Source of the DNA: Acidobacteriota bacterium
GTDB taxonomy: Bacteria > Acidobacteriota > Terriglobia > Terriglobales > Acidobacteriaceae
Length of the DNA stretch: 5,554 bases
NCBI GenBank assembly: GCA_021781255.1
Contig: JAJXXG010000498.1
Coordinates: forward strand, 1-5,554
Reading direction: 5' to 3'
The position numbers and the translations under genes were made by a program. Shown here one piece after another: positions 1 through 5,554 of this stretch (position 1 is the stretch's first letter; each line of letters opens with the position of its first letter). The notes beneath the pieces were generated by a model that searched no databases, was not told the DNA's origin, and saw nothing but the letters and a program-made list of their open reading frames with translations.

Positions 1-830
1 TGGATGAATCCGAGGACAAGCATAAGGACAACGACGGCGCTGCTGACCACGGCCATGACTCGATCGCGGCTGAAGCGTGAGGCGACGGCCTCGGTCTTGC
101 GCAGACCGCTGAAGTAGTACCAGAGGACGCCGCTGGAGAGTGCGAGGACCACGAAGCTCTTGGCGAGGAAGCGTGAGGTGAGCTCGCCGCGCAGCAGAAA
201 GGCAAGCGCGGTGATGAGGTCGCCCATGAAGACTGATGCCGCGATGACCAGCGCAAGATAAGTGAGCCACTTGCGGACGCCGGAATCGAGTTTGTCAGGG
301 TCTGCAACGGCTTCTCGAAGCACGACGCGCGTGAGGAACAGATAGAGCGGGTATGAAACAAGGAGCGCAGCGAGTGAAGTGGCAACGGCGTACGAGTTGA
401 AGGACTCGCCGTAGCCGCGGAAGAGGGGGTCAGTGAACCAGCGGTCAATGAGCGTGAAGGCAAGCGAGCCGAGAGAAAGCGTCCAGACGGCGAGTGTGGA
501 GAAAATCAGCAGATAAAAGAAGGCGTCGCGGGCTGAGGCTCCGCTGCCGGGGCGGCGAGGAATTTCAATTCCCGTGGAGCGCTGGTAGTGCTGAGCCAGA
601 GCGGCGTAGGCTTCCTTTTCGGTCCAGCCGTTGGCGGTGAGCAGGCCAACCAGCGATGCGATGGGAATGCCGGCGTCCAGCGCCTTCTGGATGAACTCGG
701 CAATGCGTTCGTCCCGGTCCACTGAAGTATTGTGGACCTGTTTGCCCTGCTGTGCGCGAAGAATTTCGTCTGGGCCGGAAGAGGGCGAAGATGCAGGAAA
801 AGATGGACGCTGAAGATTTTCGTCGTTCAT
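1..830 (-). CDS. DUF5671-type integral membrane protein, C-terminus cut by window edge
   Basis: Seen: an open frame from ATG at 830 runs leftwards for 276 codons and leaves the window without a stop. A strong Shine-Dalgarno sequence (AAGGAGGT, complement of 842-849) precedes the ATG and decides the start. Residues 1-35 are polar and low in complexity. Residues 40-82 look like a small helical module resembling UBA/CUE folds (NGWTEKEAYAAL near 67-78). About five hydrophobic segments follow, near 103-127, 147-169, 187-212, 221-241 and 258-276. The start of the first (ARDAFFYLLIF, then LGSLAFTLIDRWF) is what I recall of the DUF5671 membrane domain. Function is unknown; an inner-membrane location is inferred. 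It lies 72 bases downstream of the hydroxylase gene on the same strand, so the two may be co-transcribed. Confident that it is a real membrane-protein gene, moderately confident of the family name. Confidence 0.8.
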   Translation of the reverse strand, partial: MNDENLQRPSFPASSPSSGPDEILRAQQGKQVHNTSVDRDERIAEFIQKALDAGIPIASLVGLLTANGWTEKEAYAALAQHYQRSTGIEIPRRPGSGASARDAFFYLLIFSTLAVWTLSLGSLAFTLIDRWFTDPLFRGYGESFNSYAVATSLAALLVSYPLYLFLTRVVLREAVADPDKLDSGVRKWLTYLALVIAASVFMGDLITALAFLLRGELTSRFLAKSFVVLALSSGVLWYYFSGLRKTEAVASRFSRDRVMAVVSSAVVVLMLVLGFI

Positions 831-841
831 GGGAATTTGAA

Positions 842-849
842 ACCTCCTT
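842..849 (-). promoter_or_regulatory. Strong Shine-Dalgarno site of the DUF5671-type gene
   Basis: The minus strand reads AAGGAGGT, an almost full match to the anti-Shine-Dalgarno sequence, 11 bases before the ATG at 830. It fixes the start and suggests efficient independent translation even if the gene shares a transcript with the hydroxylase upstream. Confidence 0.75.
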
Positions 850-902
850 CTTGTGGATGGGTGAAGAGAAAGCGCTGATTGCCTTGCGATTGCCGTGGCG
901 AT

Positions 903-1622
903 TCAGTACTCGTCGCGGAACAAGAGCATTCCTCCGAGCTTTCGCTCATGGCCGGCTGGAAAGCCGCATTGCGGAGCGAAATCTTCAGCCTCGCGAAAAG
1001 TGCCGAAGAGGCGATCCCACCAGGTGATGTCTCCGTAATTGAAGCTGTGGAGGTCGAGCTGATGGTGGACGGAGTGATGCTCAGGCCGCTGCAGGAAATA
1101 GCCGACCCAGTGCGGCGTGCGCAGATTGCTGTGGTAGAAATACTCACCCAGCACGGCAAAGACGCTGAACCATGCTCCCGCGGCAGGCGACGCACCCAGA
1201 AACACGTACATGAGTGCATTGGCAAGCATGGAATCGGCTGCGATCTCGACCGGATGCTTGTAGAAGGCAGTGAGGATTTCGATTCGCGAGGGGCTGTGAT
1301 GCACCTGATGGAATACGCGCCAGAGAAACTTCACGTCATGGCGGGCGCGGTGCCACCAGTAGAAGACGAATGTGCCAATGAACCATCCGGCGAAGCCCTG
1401 CAGGACGGGCAGCATGGCTTTTGCGATGTGAAAGAGAGACCAGGCTTGGAACCAGCGGTCCCAGGCGACACCAGCGAGGAGAACCATGCCCACCTGGCAG
1501 AGATTGAGGAAGGCCGCGCGCAGATACCAGCCGGGCGCTTCCGGCAATTCGCGTCCGGGCAGAATGCGCTCAGCGACAAAGAAGAGAATTGTTGCGGCAA
1601 GAATAAGTGCAAGCGGTATCAT
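903..1622 (-). CDS. Sterol desaturase / fatty acid hydroxylase family membrane di-iron enzyme
   Basis: The product is 239 residues, a usual size for bacterial members of the fatty acid hydroxylase superfamily. The histidine clusters expected to bind two irons are all visible: HRARH at 91-95, HQVHH at 105-109, and EHHSVHH at 181-187, with additional histidines at 164 and 171. The family-typical NYGDITWWDRLFGTF follows at 195-209. Hydrophobic segments near 2-17, 38-56, 72-90 and 131-160 indicate an inner-membrane enzyme. Family members use O2 and electrons to hydroxylate or desaturate lipid chains, sterols or carotenoids; the substrate here cannot be read from sequence. I chose the ATG at 1622 because a Shine-Dalgarno-like AGGGAGG (complement of 1627-1633) precedes it and the family homology begins there. 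The frame stays open upstream to 1793, but that part looks non-coding. It is divergent from the GntR-type gene, which may control it. Confidence 0.9.
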   Translation of the reverse strand: MIPLALILAATILFFVAERILPGRELPEAPGWYLRAAFLNLCQVGMVLLAGVAWDRWFQAWSLFHIAKAMLPVLQGFAGWFIGTFVFYWWHRARHDVKFLWRVFHQVHHSPSRIEILTAFYKHPVEIAADSMLANALMYVFLGASPAAGAWFSVFAVLGEYFYHSNLRTPHWVGYFLQRPEHHSVHHQLDLHSFNYGDITWWDRLFGTFREAEDFAPQCGFPAGHERKLGGMLLFRDEY

Positions 1623-1802
1623 GCGGCCTCCCTGGCAACGAAACCATCGATGCAAGGAGTGTAGGTTCAGGTTGAGGCAGGAACCAGCGGCTGGGTGACA
1701 GTTCCTTCGACTGTCACATCCATGCATGAATCGCCGTCCATGCGCGAAGCGTTGTAGGCTTTGAGCGGGACGATGCAGCGGCTGTGAAGACAAGGAAGAT
1801 CA
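1623..1802. promoter_or_regulatory. Divergent intergenic region between hydroxylase and gntR-type gene
   Basis: This 180-base spacer must hold the start signals of both divergent genes. It contains Shine-Dalgarno sites at each end (AGGGAGG on the minus strand at 1627-1633, AAGGA on the plus strand at 1792-1796) and a perfect inverted repeat near its middle. I could not find a convincing -35/-10 pair on either strand, so promoter positions are left open. Confidence 0.5.
1695..1717. promoter_or_regulatory. Perfect inverted repeat, candidate operator of the GntR-type regulator
   Basis: GTGACAGT at 1695-1702 and ACTGTCAC at 1710-1717 are exact reverse complements separated by seven bases. The centre-to-centre spacing of the half-sites is 15 bases. 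GntR proteins bind as dimers to such palindromes and often regulate the adjacent divergent gene. The centre lies 84 bases from the hydroxylase start and 97 bases from the regulator start, suitable for control of either. A role as an RNA hairpin is possible, but there is no T-tract and it lies upstream of both genes, so an operator is more likely. Binding is inferred. Confidence 0.5.
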
Positions 1803-2714
1803 ATGCAGATCGTGCTGAGCAAGAAAAGTGACGTGCCCCTGCGGCAGCAACTCGCCGAGCAGATTGTGTTCCTGATTACAACGGGACAACTGCAGGCAGG
1901 CGAGGAGCTGCCCAGCGTGCGCGCGCTGGCGCGGCAGAGCAAGGTGCATCACAACACGGTGAGCGAGGCGTACAAGGATCTGGTGCGCCGTGGATGGCTC
2001 ACGCGCCGCCGCGGCAGCCGCCTGCTGGTGGGCACGGGCAACGGCGCAGCACCGGCTGAACCACGCGATTTGAATGAACTGGATCTCGATGATGTGATCA
2101 ATGAAACCATCGGGCGCGCAAGAAGCTTGGGCTATTCACTGCAGGCGCTGCGGCAGCGGGTCCGCGAACGCCTGATGGCACAGCCACCGGATCATCTGCT
2201 GGTGGTAGAGGACGAGCCGGGTCTGCGCGCGATTCTTGAGGCGGAGATTCAAGAGAGCCTGCATTGTTCAGTGGAAGGCTGTTCGCCGGAAGAGTTGGCG
2301 CGGGAGCCGGGACTGACCATTGGCGCGCAGGTTGTGGTGGCCAATCATCAAGTGGAGGAGATAAGACGGCTGGTTCCAAGGGACCGACCAGCGGTGGGCA
2401 TCGTCTATGCGCCGGCGGCGGGGCACATCGCGCGCCTCCGCACATTGGAGAATCCATCCATCGTCGCGGTTGCATCAGTGAGCGAGAGCCTGCTGCGTAC
2501 AGCGCGAGGCCTGCTTGCACCCGCCATCGGCGTGAAGCATACGTTCAACGAAGTTCTCATCACGCAGGGAAAGCCTGTGAGCCTGGGCTCGATCGATTTA
2601 GTTTTTTGCGATACGGTGACCTACCCGAAGGTGCGATCGCGGGACAAGGTGCATTACCGGCTGATTGCCGAGGAGTGCCTGGAGCATATTGCGGGAGCGC
2701 TTCGCCAGGCATGA
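1803..2714 (+). CDS. GntR-family transcriptional regulator with receiver-like C-terminal region
   Basis: The product has 303 residues. Residues 8-76 form a GntR winged helix-turn-helix: VPLRQQLAEQI at 11-21, then GEELPSVRALA at 33-43, the recognition helix region HHNTVSEAYKDL at 49-60, and the basic wing RRRGSRLL at 68-75. The early part resembles the YtrA-like subgroup, which usually has only a short C-terminal tail; this protein has about 220 further residues. Residues 132-139 (LLVVEDEP) and the alternating strands and helices up to about 240 recall a receiver domain. No aspartate sits where the phosphoacceptor would be expected (VVVANH, 177-182), and the effector is unknown. ATG at 1803 is supported by AAGGA at 1792-1796. 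It is divergent from the hydroxylase gene and its end converges with purN. Confident of the DNA-binding domain, unsure of the C-terminal fold. Confidence 0.88.
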   Translation: MQIVLSKKSDVPLRQQLAEQIVFLITTGQLQAGEELPSVRALARQSKVHHNTVSEAYKDLVRRGWLTRRRGSRLLVGTGNGAAPAEPRDLNELDLDDVINETIGRARSLGYSLQALRQRVRERLMAQPPDHLLVVEDEPGLRAILEAEIQESLHCSVEGCSPEELAREPGLTIGAQVVVANHQVEEIRRLVPRDRPAVGIVYAPAAGHIARLRTLENPSIVAVASVSESLLRTARGLLAPAIGVKHTFNEVLITQGKPVSLGSIDLVFCDTVTYPKVRSRDKVHYRLIAEECLEHIAGALRQA

Positions 2715-2743
2715 AGCGTGGAGGAGTTTAAGCGCAGCAACAA

Positions 2744-2773
2744 TGCGTGCTACCGTCCGGCGCGCAGCACGTA
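2744..2773. terminator. Weak hairpin at the convergent ends of the gntR-type gene and purN
   Basis: CGTGCT at 2746-2751 pairs with AGCACG at 2766-2771, extended outward by one G-U and one T-A pair, around a 14-base GC-rich loop. It spans the purN stop codon and lies 30 bases after the regulator's stop, so it could serve either transcript. Neither strand has a T-tract after it, so a role as an intrinsic terminator is doubtful. Confidence 0.2.
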
Positions 2774-3370
2774 GCGGCGGCCTTGCAGTTCATAGCGTCC
2801 GCTGGCGACCCGGGCGATGGCTTCGGAATAGGCGATGTGCTCTTCTGCGAGGATGCGCTCGGCGAGGGACTGTGCATCGTCCTCCTCAAAAACCGGAATT
2901 GCACGCTGCAGGATGATGGCGCCGTGGTCGAGATGCTCGTCGACAAAGTGGACGGTGCAGCCGGCCACTTTCACTCCGTAGTCGAATGCCTGCTGCTGCG
3001 CATCGAGGCCGGGAAAGGCTGGCAGCAGCGAGGGATGGATGTTGAGGATGCGGTTGGGGAAGGCGGTGATGAATCCGGGCGAGAGCAGGCGCATGTAGCC
3101 AGCAAGGATGACGAGGTCCACCGAGTGGTCGCGCAGGCAGGCGATGAGGTCGGAGTCGTGGTCGGCACGCAGACGGCCTTTGGAGACAAAGACGGCGTGG
3201 GGCAGGCCCATTTCTGCCGCGGCGGTGATGCCGGGCGCATCAGCAACGTTGGAAAGAACGACGGCGATCTCCGCGCCGGGGAGCTTGCCGGAGGCGATGT
3301 TTCGTGCGATGGCGAGGAAGTTGGAGCCACGGCCCGAAAGCAGCACGCCCAAGCGAAGCGGAGTGCTCAT
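2750..3370 (-). CDS. purN: Phosphoribosylglycinamide formyltransferase (GAR transformylase)
   Basis: PurN transfers a formyl group from 10-formyl-tetrahydrofolate to GAR to give formyl-GAR, step 3 of de novo purine synthesis in the cytoplasm. The 206-residue length fits the family (E. coli about 212). The N-terminal phosphate-binding loop SGRGSN is at 12-17. The catalytic signature NIHPSLLPAFPG is at 110-121, giving N110 and H112. The conserved TVHFVDEHLDHG at 139-150 holds H141 and the catalytic aspartate D148. AGYMRLL at 90-96 is also typical. All key residues are intact. The start ATG at 3370 overlaps the purM stop as ATGA, and I see no good Shine-Dalgarno sequence, so translation is probably coupled to purM. 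This is the folate-dependent enzyme, not the formate-using PurT. Confidence 0.97.
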   Translation of the reverse strand: MSTPLRLGVLLSGRGSNFLAIARNIASGKLPGAEIAVVLSNVADAPGITAAAEMGLPHAVFVSKGRLRADHDSDLIACLRDHSVDLVILAGYMRLLSPGFITAFPNRILNIHPSLLPAFPGLDAQQQAFDYGVKVAGCTVHFVDEHLDHGAIILQRAIPVFEEDDAQSLAERILAEEHIAYSEAIARVASGRYELQGRRYVLRAGR

Positions 3371-4416
3371 GTGTACTGCACCCGGCGCTCGCCTTTTGCC
3401 ACGCGGCCGATGACGTGGAACTTTTCTTCGGCGCGGTCGAGCAGCGACTTGGCGCGCGTGAATTTGGCCGCGGGAATGGCGGCGATGAGACCGATGCCCA
3501 TGTTGAAGGTGCGCATCATCTCATCCTGCGAGACTTGGCCGAGCTCCCGCAGATGTTCAAAGATTGGCAGCACAGGCCAGGAGCCGATTTCGATTTGCGC
3601 GGCGGTGCCTTTGGGCAGGATGCGCGGCAGATTCTCCGTGATGCCGCCGCCGGTGATGTGAGCCATGCCGGTGGTGAGGCCCGCGGCGACGAGCTTCTGG
3701 ATGACGTGGAGATAGCTGCGGTGGGTCTTCATGAGGGCCGCGCCGGCCTTCTCATGAATGGCCGTGACAAACTGCGAGGGCTTGTAGCCGGCGACCTCAA
3801 AAAAGAGCTTGCGGGCCAGCGAGTAGCCGTTGGTGTGCAGGCCGGTGGAGGGCAGGCCGATGAGGACGTCGCCGGGTTTGATGTCCGCGCCGGTGACCAT
3901 TTTGTCGCGATCCACCGCGCCGACGATGAAGCCGGCGAGGTCGTATTCGCCATCGGAGTAGAAGCCGGGCATCTGCGCGGTTTCTCCACCGATAAGCGCG
4001 CAGCCGTTGGCCTTGCAGGCCTCGGCGAGACCAGTGACTACATCTTCAGTGACGGCGGGGTCGAGGCGGCCGGTGGCAAGGTAGTCAAGAAAGAAGAGCG
4101 GCGTTGCGCCCTGCACGGCAATGTCATTCACGCAGTGGTTCACCAGGTCTGCGCCGACGGTCGTATGCATTCCAAGCTCGAAGGCGACCTTGAGCTTGGT
4201 GCCCACACCATCTGCCGAGCTGACGAGAATGGGGTTCTTGAAGCGCTGGAGATCGAGCCGGAAGAGCGCGCCAAAGCCGCCGATGCCGCCGAGGACGTTG
4301 CGGTTGAAGGTCTTTTGCGCAAGGTACTTGATGCGCTCCTTGGCGCGATCGCCGGAAGATATGTCGACGCCGGCATCGGCGTAGGTGACGGGCTTGGGCT
4401 TTTTGGCGTCGGGCAC
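3367..4416 (-). CDS. purM: Phosphoribosylformylglycinamidine cyclo-ligase (AIR synthetase)
   Basis: PurM closes the imidazole ring, turning FGAM into AIR with ATP, step 5 of de novo purine synthesis. At 349 residues it has normal length. Recognisable blocks in order are TYADAGVDISSGD (11-23), GGIGGFGALF (43-52), VSSADGVGTKLKVA (65-78) at the ATP site, NHCVNDIAVQGATPLFFLDY (93-112), LIGGETAQMPGFY (141-153), STGLHTNGYSLAR (190-202), HITGGGITENLPR (253-265) and FNMGIGL (304-310). The start is GTG at 4416: an in-frame TGA lies only five codons further upstream, so no earlier start of use exists, and the conserved N-terminus begins soon after. The Shine-Dalgarno sequence is poor. It is followed directly by purN with a 4-base overlap, the common purM-purN pair. 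The other pur genes are outside this window. Confidence 0.97.
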   Translation of the reverse strand: MPDAKKPKPVTYADAGVDISSGDRAKERIKYLAQKTFNRNVLGGIGGFGALFRLDLQRFKNPILVSSADGVGTKLKVAFELGMHTTVGADLVNHCVNDIAVQGATPLFFLDYLATGRLDPAVTEDVVTGLAEACKANGCALIGGETAQMPGFYSDGEYDLAGFIVGAVDRDKMVTGADIKPGDVLIGLPSTGLHTNGYSLARKLFFEVAGYKPSQFVTAIHEKAGAALMKTHRSYLHVIQKLVAAGLTTGMAHITGGGITENLPRILPKGTAAQIEIGSWPVLPIFEHLRELGQVSQDEMMRTFNMGIGLIAAIPAAKFTRAKSLLDRAEEKFHVIGRVAKGERRVQYT

Positions 4417-4464
4417 GGTGCGGGCTTTCTTTCAGGCTGAGATGGGGCGCGGCCGGAAAGGTTG

Positions 4465-4473
4465 ATTTTAACA
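4465..4473 (-). promoter_or_regulatory. purM: Candidate extended -10 promoter element for purM-purN
   Basis: The minus strand reads TGT-TAAAAT, a TGn extended -10 with five of six matches to TATAAT, in the 100-base gap between the DCC-family gene and purM. It would start a transcript near 4458, with a leader of about 40 bases before the GTG. No good -35 is visible at 16-18 bases, as can be the case for extended -10 promoters. It stands out as the only AT-rich patch in this gap. Function is inferred. Confidence 0.35.
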
Positions 4474-4504
4474 GGGTGAACGCGGGGCGGTGTGGGAAGC
4501 GGCG

Positions 4505-4522
4505 GACTAGAGCGAGCTAGTC
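4505..4522. repeat. Short inverted repeat over the stop codon of the DCC-family gene
   Basis: GACTAG (4505-4510) and CTAGTC (4517-4522) are exact reverse complements around a six-base loop and include the TAG stop (4517-4519). The stem is short and no T-tract follows, so it is at best a weak processing or termination site. The two CTAG tetramers, generally rare in bacterial DNA, are notable but may be chance. Confidence 0.2.
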
Positions 4523-4966
4523 GAGGAAGTGTGCCCTTTCGGCAGCGGAGGGCAACGGGCAAGCGTCGTAGCGTCCCCAGAGGCGATAACGGATGCGGGC
4601 GATGAAGCCGTACGCAAGGTCGCGCAGAGGACAGGGGATGAGGCGGAGCACGCGCACGACGGCGGGCCAGGGGCGAGGCAGCTCGGCCAGCATGAGCAGG
4701 ATGGCCTCCGAGCGTACGAAAAGCTGCTGCTCGGGCTGTCCGGAGTCGCACAAAACGAGAATGGTGCGCGCGGCGAGACTGGCTTCAGATTCGGCGAGCA
4801 GTGCGGAGACGGCGGGCGACGAGGCCGGTGCAAAACGAAAGCGGTCGTGGCGGTCGCGGCGCAGGAACCAGCGGACGGCACGGTTGCACAAGCCGCAATA
4901 GCCGTCATAAAGGACGAGCAGGCGGCCGTCGAGCTGAAACGAGGCGGTCACAATCTCAGGATGCAC
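4517..4966 (-). CDS. DCC-family (DUF393) thiol-disulfide oxidoreductase-like protein
   Basis: The family is named for its N-terminal D-x-x-CxxC motif, seen here as [15 protein letters not shown] about 20 residues after the chosen start; the two cysteines would be the redox pair. Other family marks are the segment [14 protein letters not shown] in the middle and the C-terminal [23 protein letters not shown] region with a further cysteine. The product is about 149 residues, normal for the family, which has a thioredoxin-like fold by prediction. The physiological substrate is not known. The start is uncertain: GTG at 4966 is my choice, TTG at 5005 would add 13 residues of arginine- and proline-rich sequence, and GTG at 4951 would shorten it by five. 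None has a clear Shine-Dalgarno sequence. It precedes purM on the same strand by 100 bases and is divergent from hemL. No functional link to purine synthesis is evident. Confidence 0.85.
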   Translation of the reverse strand: MHPEIVTASFQLDGRLLVLYDGYCGLCNRAVRWFLRRDRHDRFRFAPASSPAVSALLAESEASLAARTILVLCDSGQPEQQLFVRSEAILLMLAELPRPWPAVVRVLRLIPCPLRDLAYGFIARIRYRLWGRYDACPLPSAAERAHFLD

Positions 4967-5008
4967 GCGGATTGGCTTGCGATGCGGGCCGCGCGGTGCG
5001 TGCAACTC

Positions 5009-5016
5009 ACTATACT
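5009..5016. promoter_or_regulatory. Near-palindromic TATA box between DCC-family gene and hemL
   Basis: ACTATACT reads TATACT on the plus strand (5011-5016) and TATAGT on the minus strand (complement of 5009-5014), each five of six matches to a -10 hexamer. It could serve hemL, giving a very short or absent leader, or the DCC-family gene, in which case the TTG at 5005 would lie upstream of the transcript start. No matching -35 is clear on either side. Confidence 0.3.
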
Positions 5017-5025
5017 GAAGGCACC

Positions 5026-5554
5026 ATGGGCACGGAGAAGCAAGGGACTAAAGAGAAGCAGAAATTGAAGCATGAGCGGTCGCGGGCGCTGCAGGAGCGA
5101 GCGGAGCAGGTGTTCCCGGGCGGGGTGAACTCGCCGGTGCGAGCCTTCAAGGCCGTGGGCGGCGCGCCGCCGTTTGTGGCGCGGGCCGAGGGCGCGTGGA
5201 TTACCGACGCCGACGGCAACCGCTATGTGGACTACGTGGGCTCTTGGGGACCCATGATTCTAGGGCACGCGTTTCCGCCTGTGGTTGAGGCGATTCAACG
5301 CGCTGCGCGGGATTCGGCGAGCTTTGGGGCTTCGACGGCGGCGGAGGCCGAGCTGGCCGAGCGCATCCAGGCGTGCATGCCATCGCTTGAAAAAATGCGC
5401 TTTGTGAGCTCCGGAACCGAGGCGACGATGTCGGCGATTCGGCTGGCACGCGCGGCCACAGGGCGCAAGATTGTGGTGAAGTTCGAAGGCTGCTATCACG
5501 GACACGCCGATGGGCTGCTGGTGAAGGCGGGCTCGGGCGTGGCCACGCTGGGGA
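5026..5554 (+). CDS. hemL: Glutamate-1-semialdehyde 2,1-aminomutase, N-terminal part (cut by window end)
   Basis: HemL is a PLP-dependent class III aminotransferase-fold enzyme that converts glutamate-1-semialdehyde to 5-aminolevulinate, the last step of the C5 route to heme and other tetrapyrroles. The visible 176 residues match the family throughout: [17 protein letters not shown] (30-46), [20 protein letters not shown] (61-80), [21 protein letters not shown] (126-146) with the SGTEA phosphate-binding turn, and [21 protein letters not shown] (151-171). The catalytic lysine lies beyond the window. A full enzyme is about 430 residues, so roughly 40 percent is present. The ATG at 5026 has GAAGG at 5017-5021 only four bases away. 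The N-terminus carries about 13 extra lysine-rich residues compared with E. coli HemL. It is divergent from the DCC-family gene. The frame is intact to the window end. Confidence 0.96.
   Translation, partial: MGTEKQGTKEKQKLKHERSRALQERAEQVFPGGVNSPVRAFKAVGGAPPFVARAEGAWITDADGNRYVDYVGSWGPMILGHAFPPVVEAIQRAARDSASFGASTAAEAELAERIQACMPSLEKMRFVSSGTEATMSAIRLARAATGRKIVVKFEGCYHGHADGLLVKAGSGVATLG

Noticed and set aside
879..1664. Plus-strand open frame (261 codons) opposite the hydroxylase
   Set aside because: The minus-strand frame has complete histidine motifs; this frame shows no domain and is a mirror of it.
1719..1743. Two copies of TCCATGC 18 bases apart in the divergent spacer
   Set aside because: Seven-base direct repeats are common by chance, and no further copies or consensus promoter spacing support a regulatory role.
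2098..2520. Minus-strand open frame inside the gntR-type gene
   Set aside because: It is Pro/Ala/Arg-rich low-complexity sequence antisense to a well-supported regulator.
2747..3661. Plus-strand open frame (304 codons) opposite purN and the end of purM
   Set aside because: It is antisense to purN with all catalytic motifs intact, has no plausible ribosome site, and its composition is that of a reverse-frame shadow.
3304..4440. Long plus-strand open frame (378 codons) opposite purM
   Set aside because: It lies antisense to an unmistakable purM. Its length follows from GC-rich codon use that depletes stops in the opposite frame, and the translation is Gly/Ala/Asp-rich with no recognisable domain.
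4140..4751. Minus-strand open frame spanning the purM 5' end, the gap and part of the DCC-family gene
   Set aside because: It is out of frame with both real genes and rich in Arg/Pro/Ser, the usual shadow composition in GC-rich DNA.
4529..5068. Plus-strand open frame opposite the DCC-family gene running into hemL
   Set aside because: It overlaps both the DCC-family gene and the start of hemL in another frame and shows no protein family features.
1..5554. Mobile elements, CRISPR arrays, tRNA or rRNA genes, or an anti-phage system
   Set aside because: I found no terminal repeats, transposase or integrase motifs, regularly spaced repeats or tRNA-like cloverleaf, and the genes are mostly housekeeping.

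Overview
This GC-rich bacterial window carries mostly chromosomal housekeeping genes. Protein style and codon use suggest an acidobacterium of the Terriglobia type (relatives of Acidobacterium, Terriglobus or Granulicella). That placement is inferred from family resemblance and is not proven by any marker here. I see no tRNA, rRNA, CRISPR array, insertion sequence or phage gene.

Left block (1-1802). Two minus-strand genes read leftwards. The first, at 903-1622, is a small membrane-bound fatty-acid-hydroxylase/sterol-desaturase-type di-iron enzyme. The second is a DUF5671-type polytopic membrane protein that starts at 830 and runs off the left edge. They are 72 bases apart, and the second has its own strong Shine-Dalgarno sequence. 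Diverging from them across a 180-base spacer is a GntR-type regulator (1803-2714), whose C-terminal half has a stretch resembling a response-regulator receiver without an obvious phosphoacceptor. The spacer contains a perfect inverted repeat, GTGACAGT-N7-ACTGTCAC, a good operator candidate for this regulator.

Middle block (2715-5005). On the minus strand, in transcription order, lie a DCC-family (DUF393) thiol-disulfide-oxidoreductase-like gene, purM and purN. purM and purN overlap by ATGA and encode steps 5 and 3 of de novo purine synthesis. purM has a GTG start and an extended -10-like element about 50 bases upstream. purN and the gntR gene converge, with 35 bases between their stop codons.

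Right edge (5026-5554). hemL (glutamate-1-semialdehyde aminomutase, tetrapyrrole synthesis) begins on the plus strand, divergent from the DCC gene, and is cut by the window end after 176 codons.

Nothing here amounts to a clearly new system. The points most worth following are the regulator with its unusual C-terminal domain, its candidate palindromic operator, and its divergent link to a membrane hydroxylase and a membrane protein.
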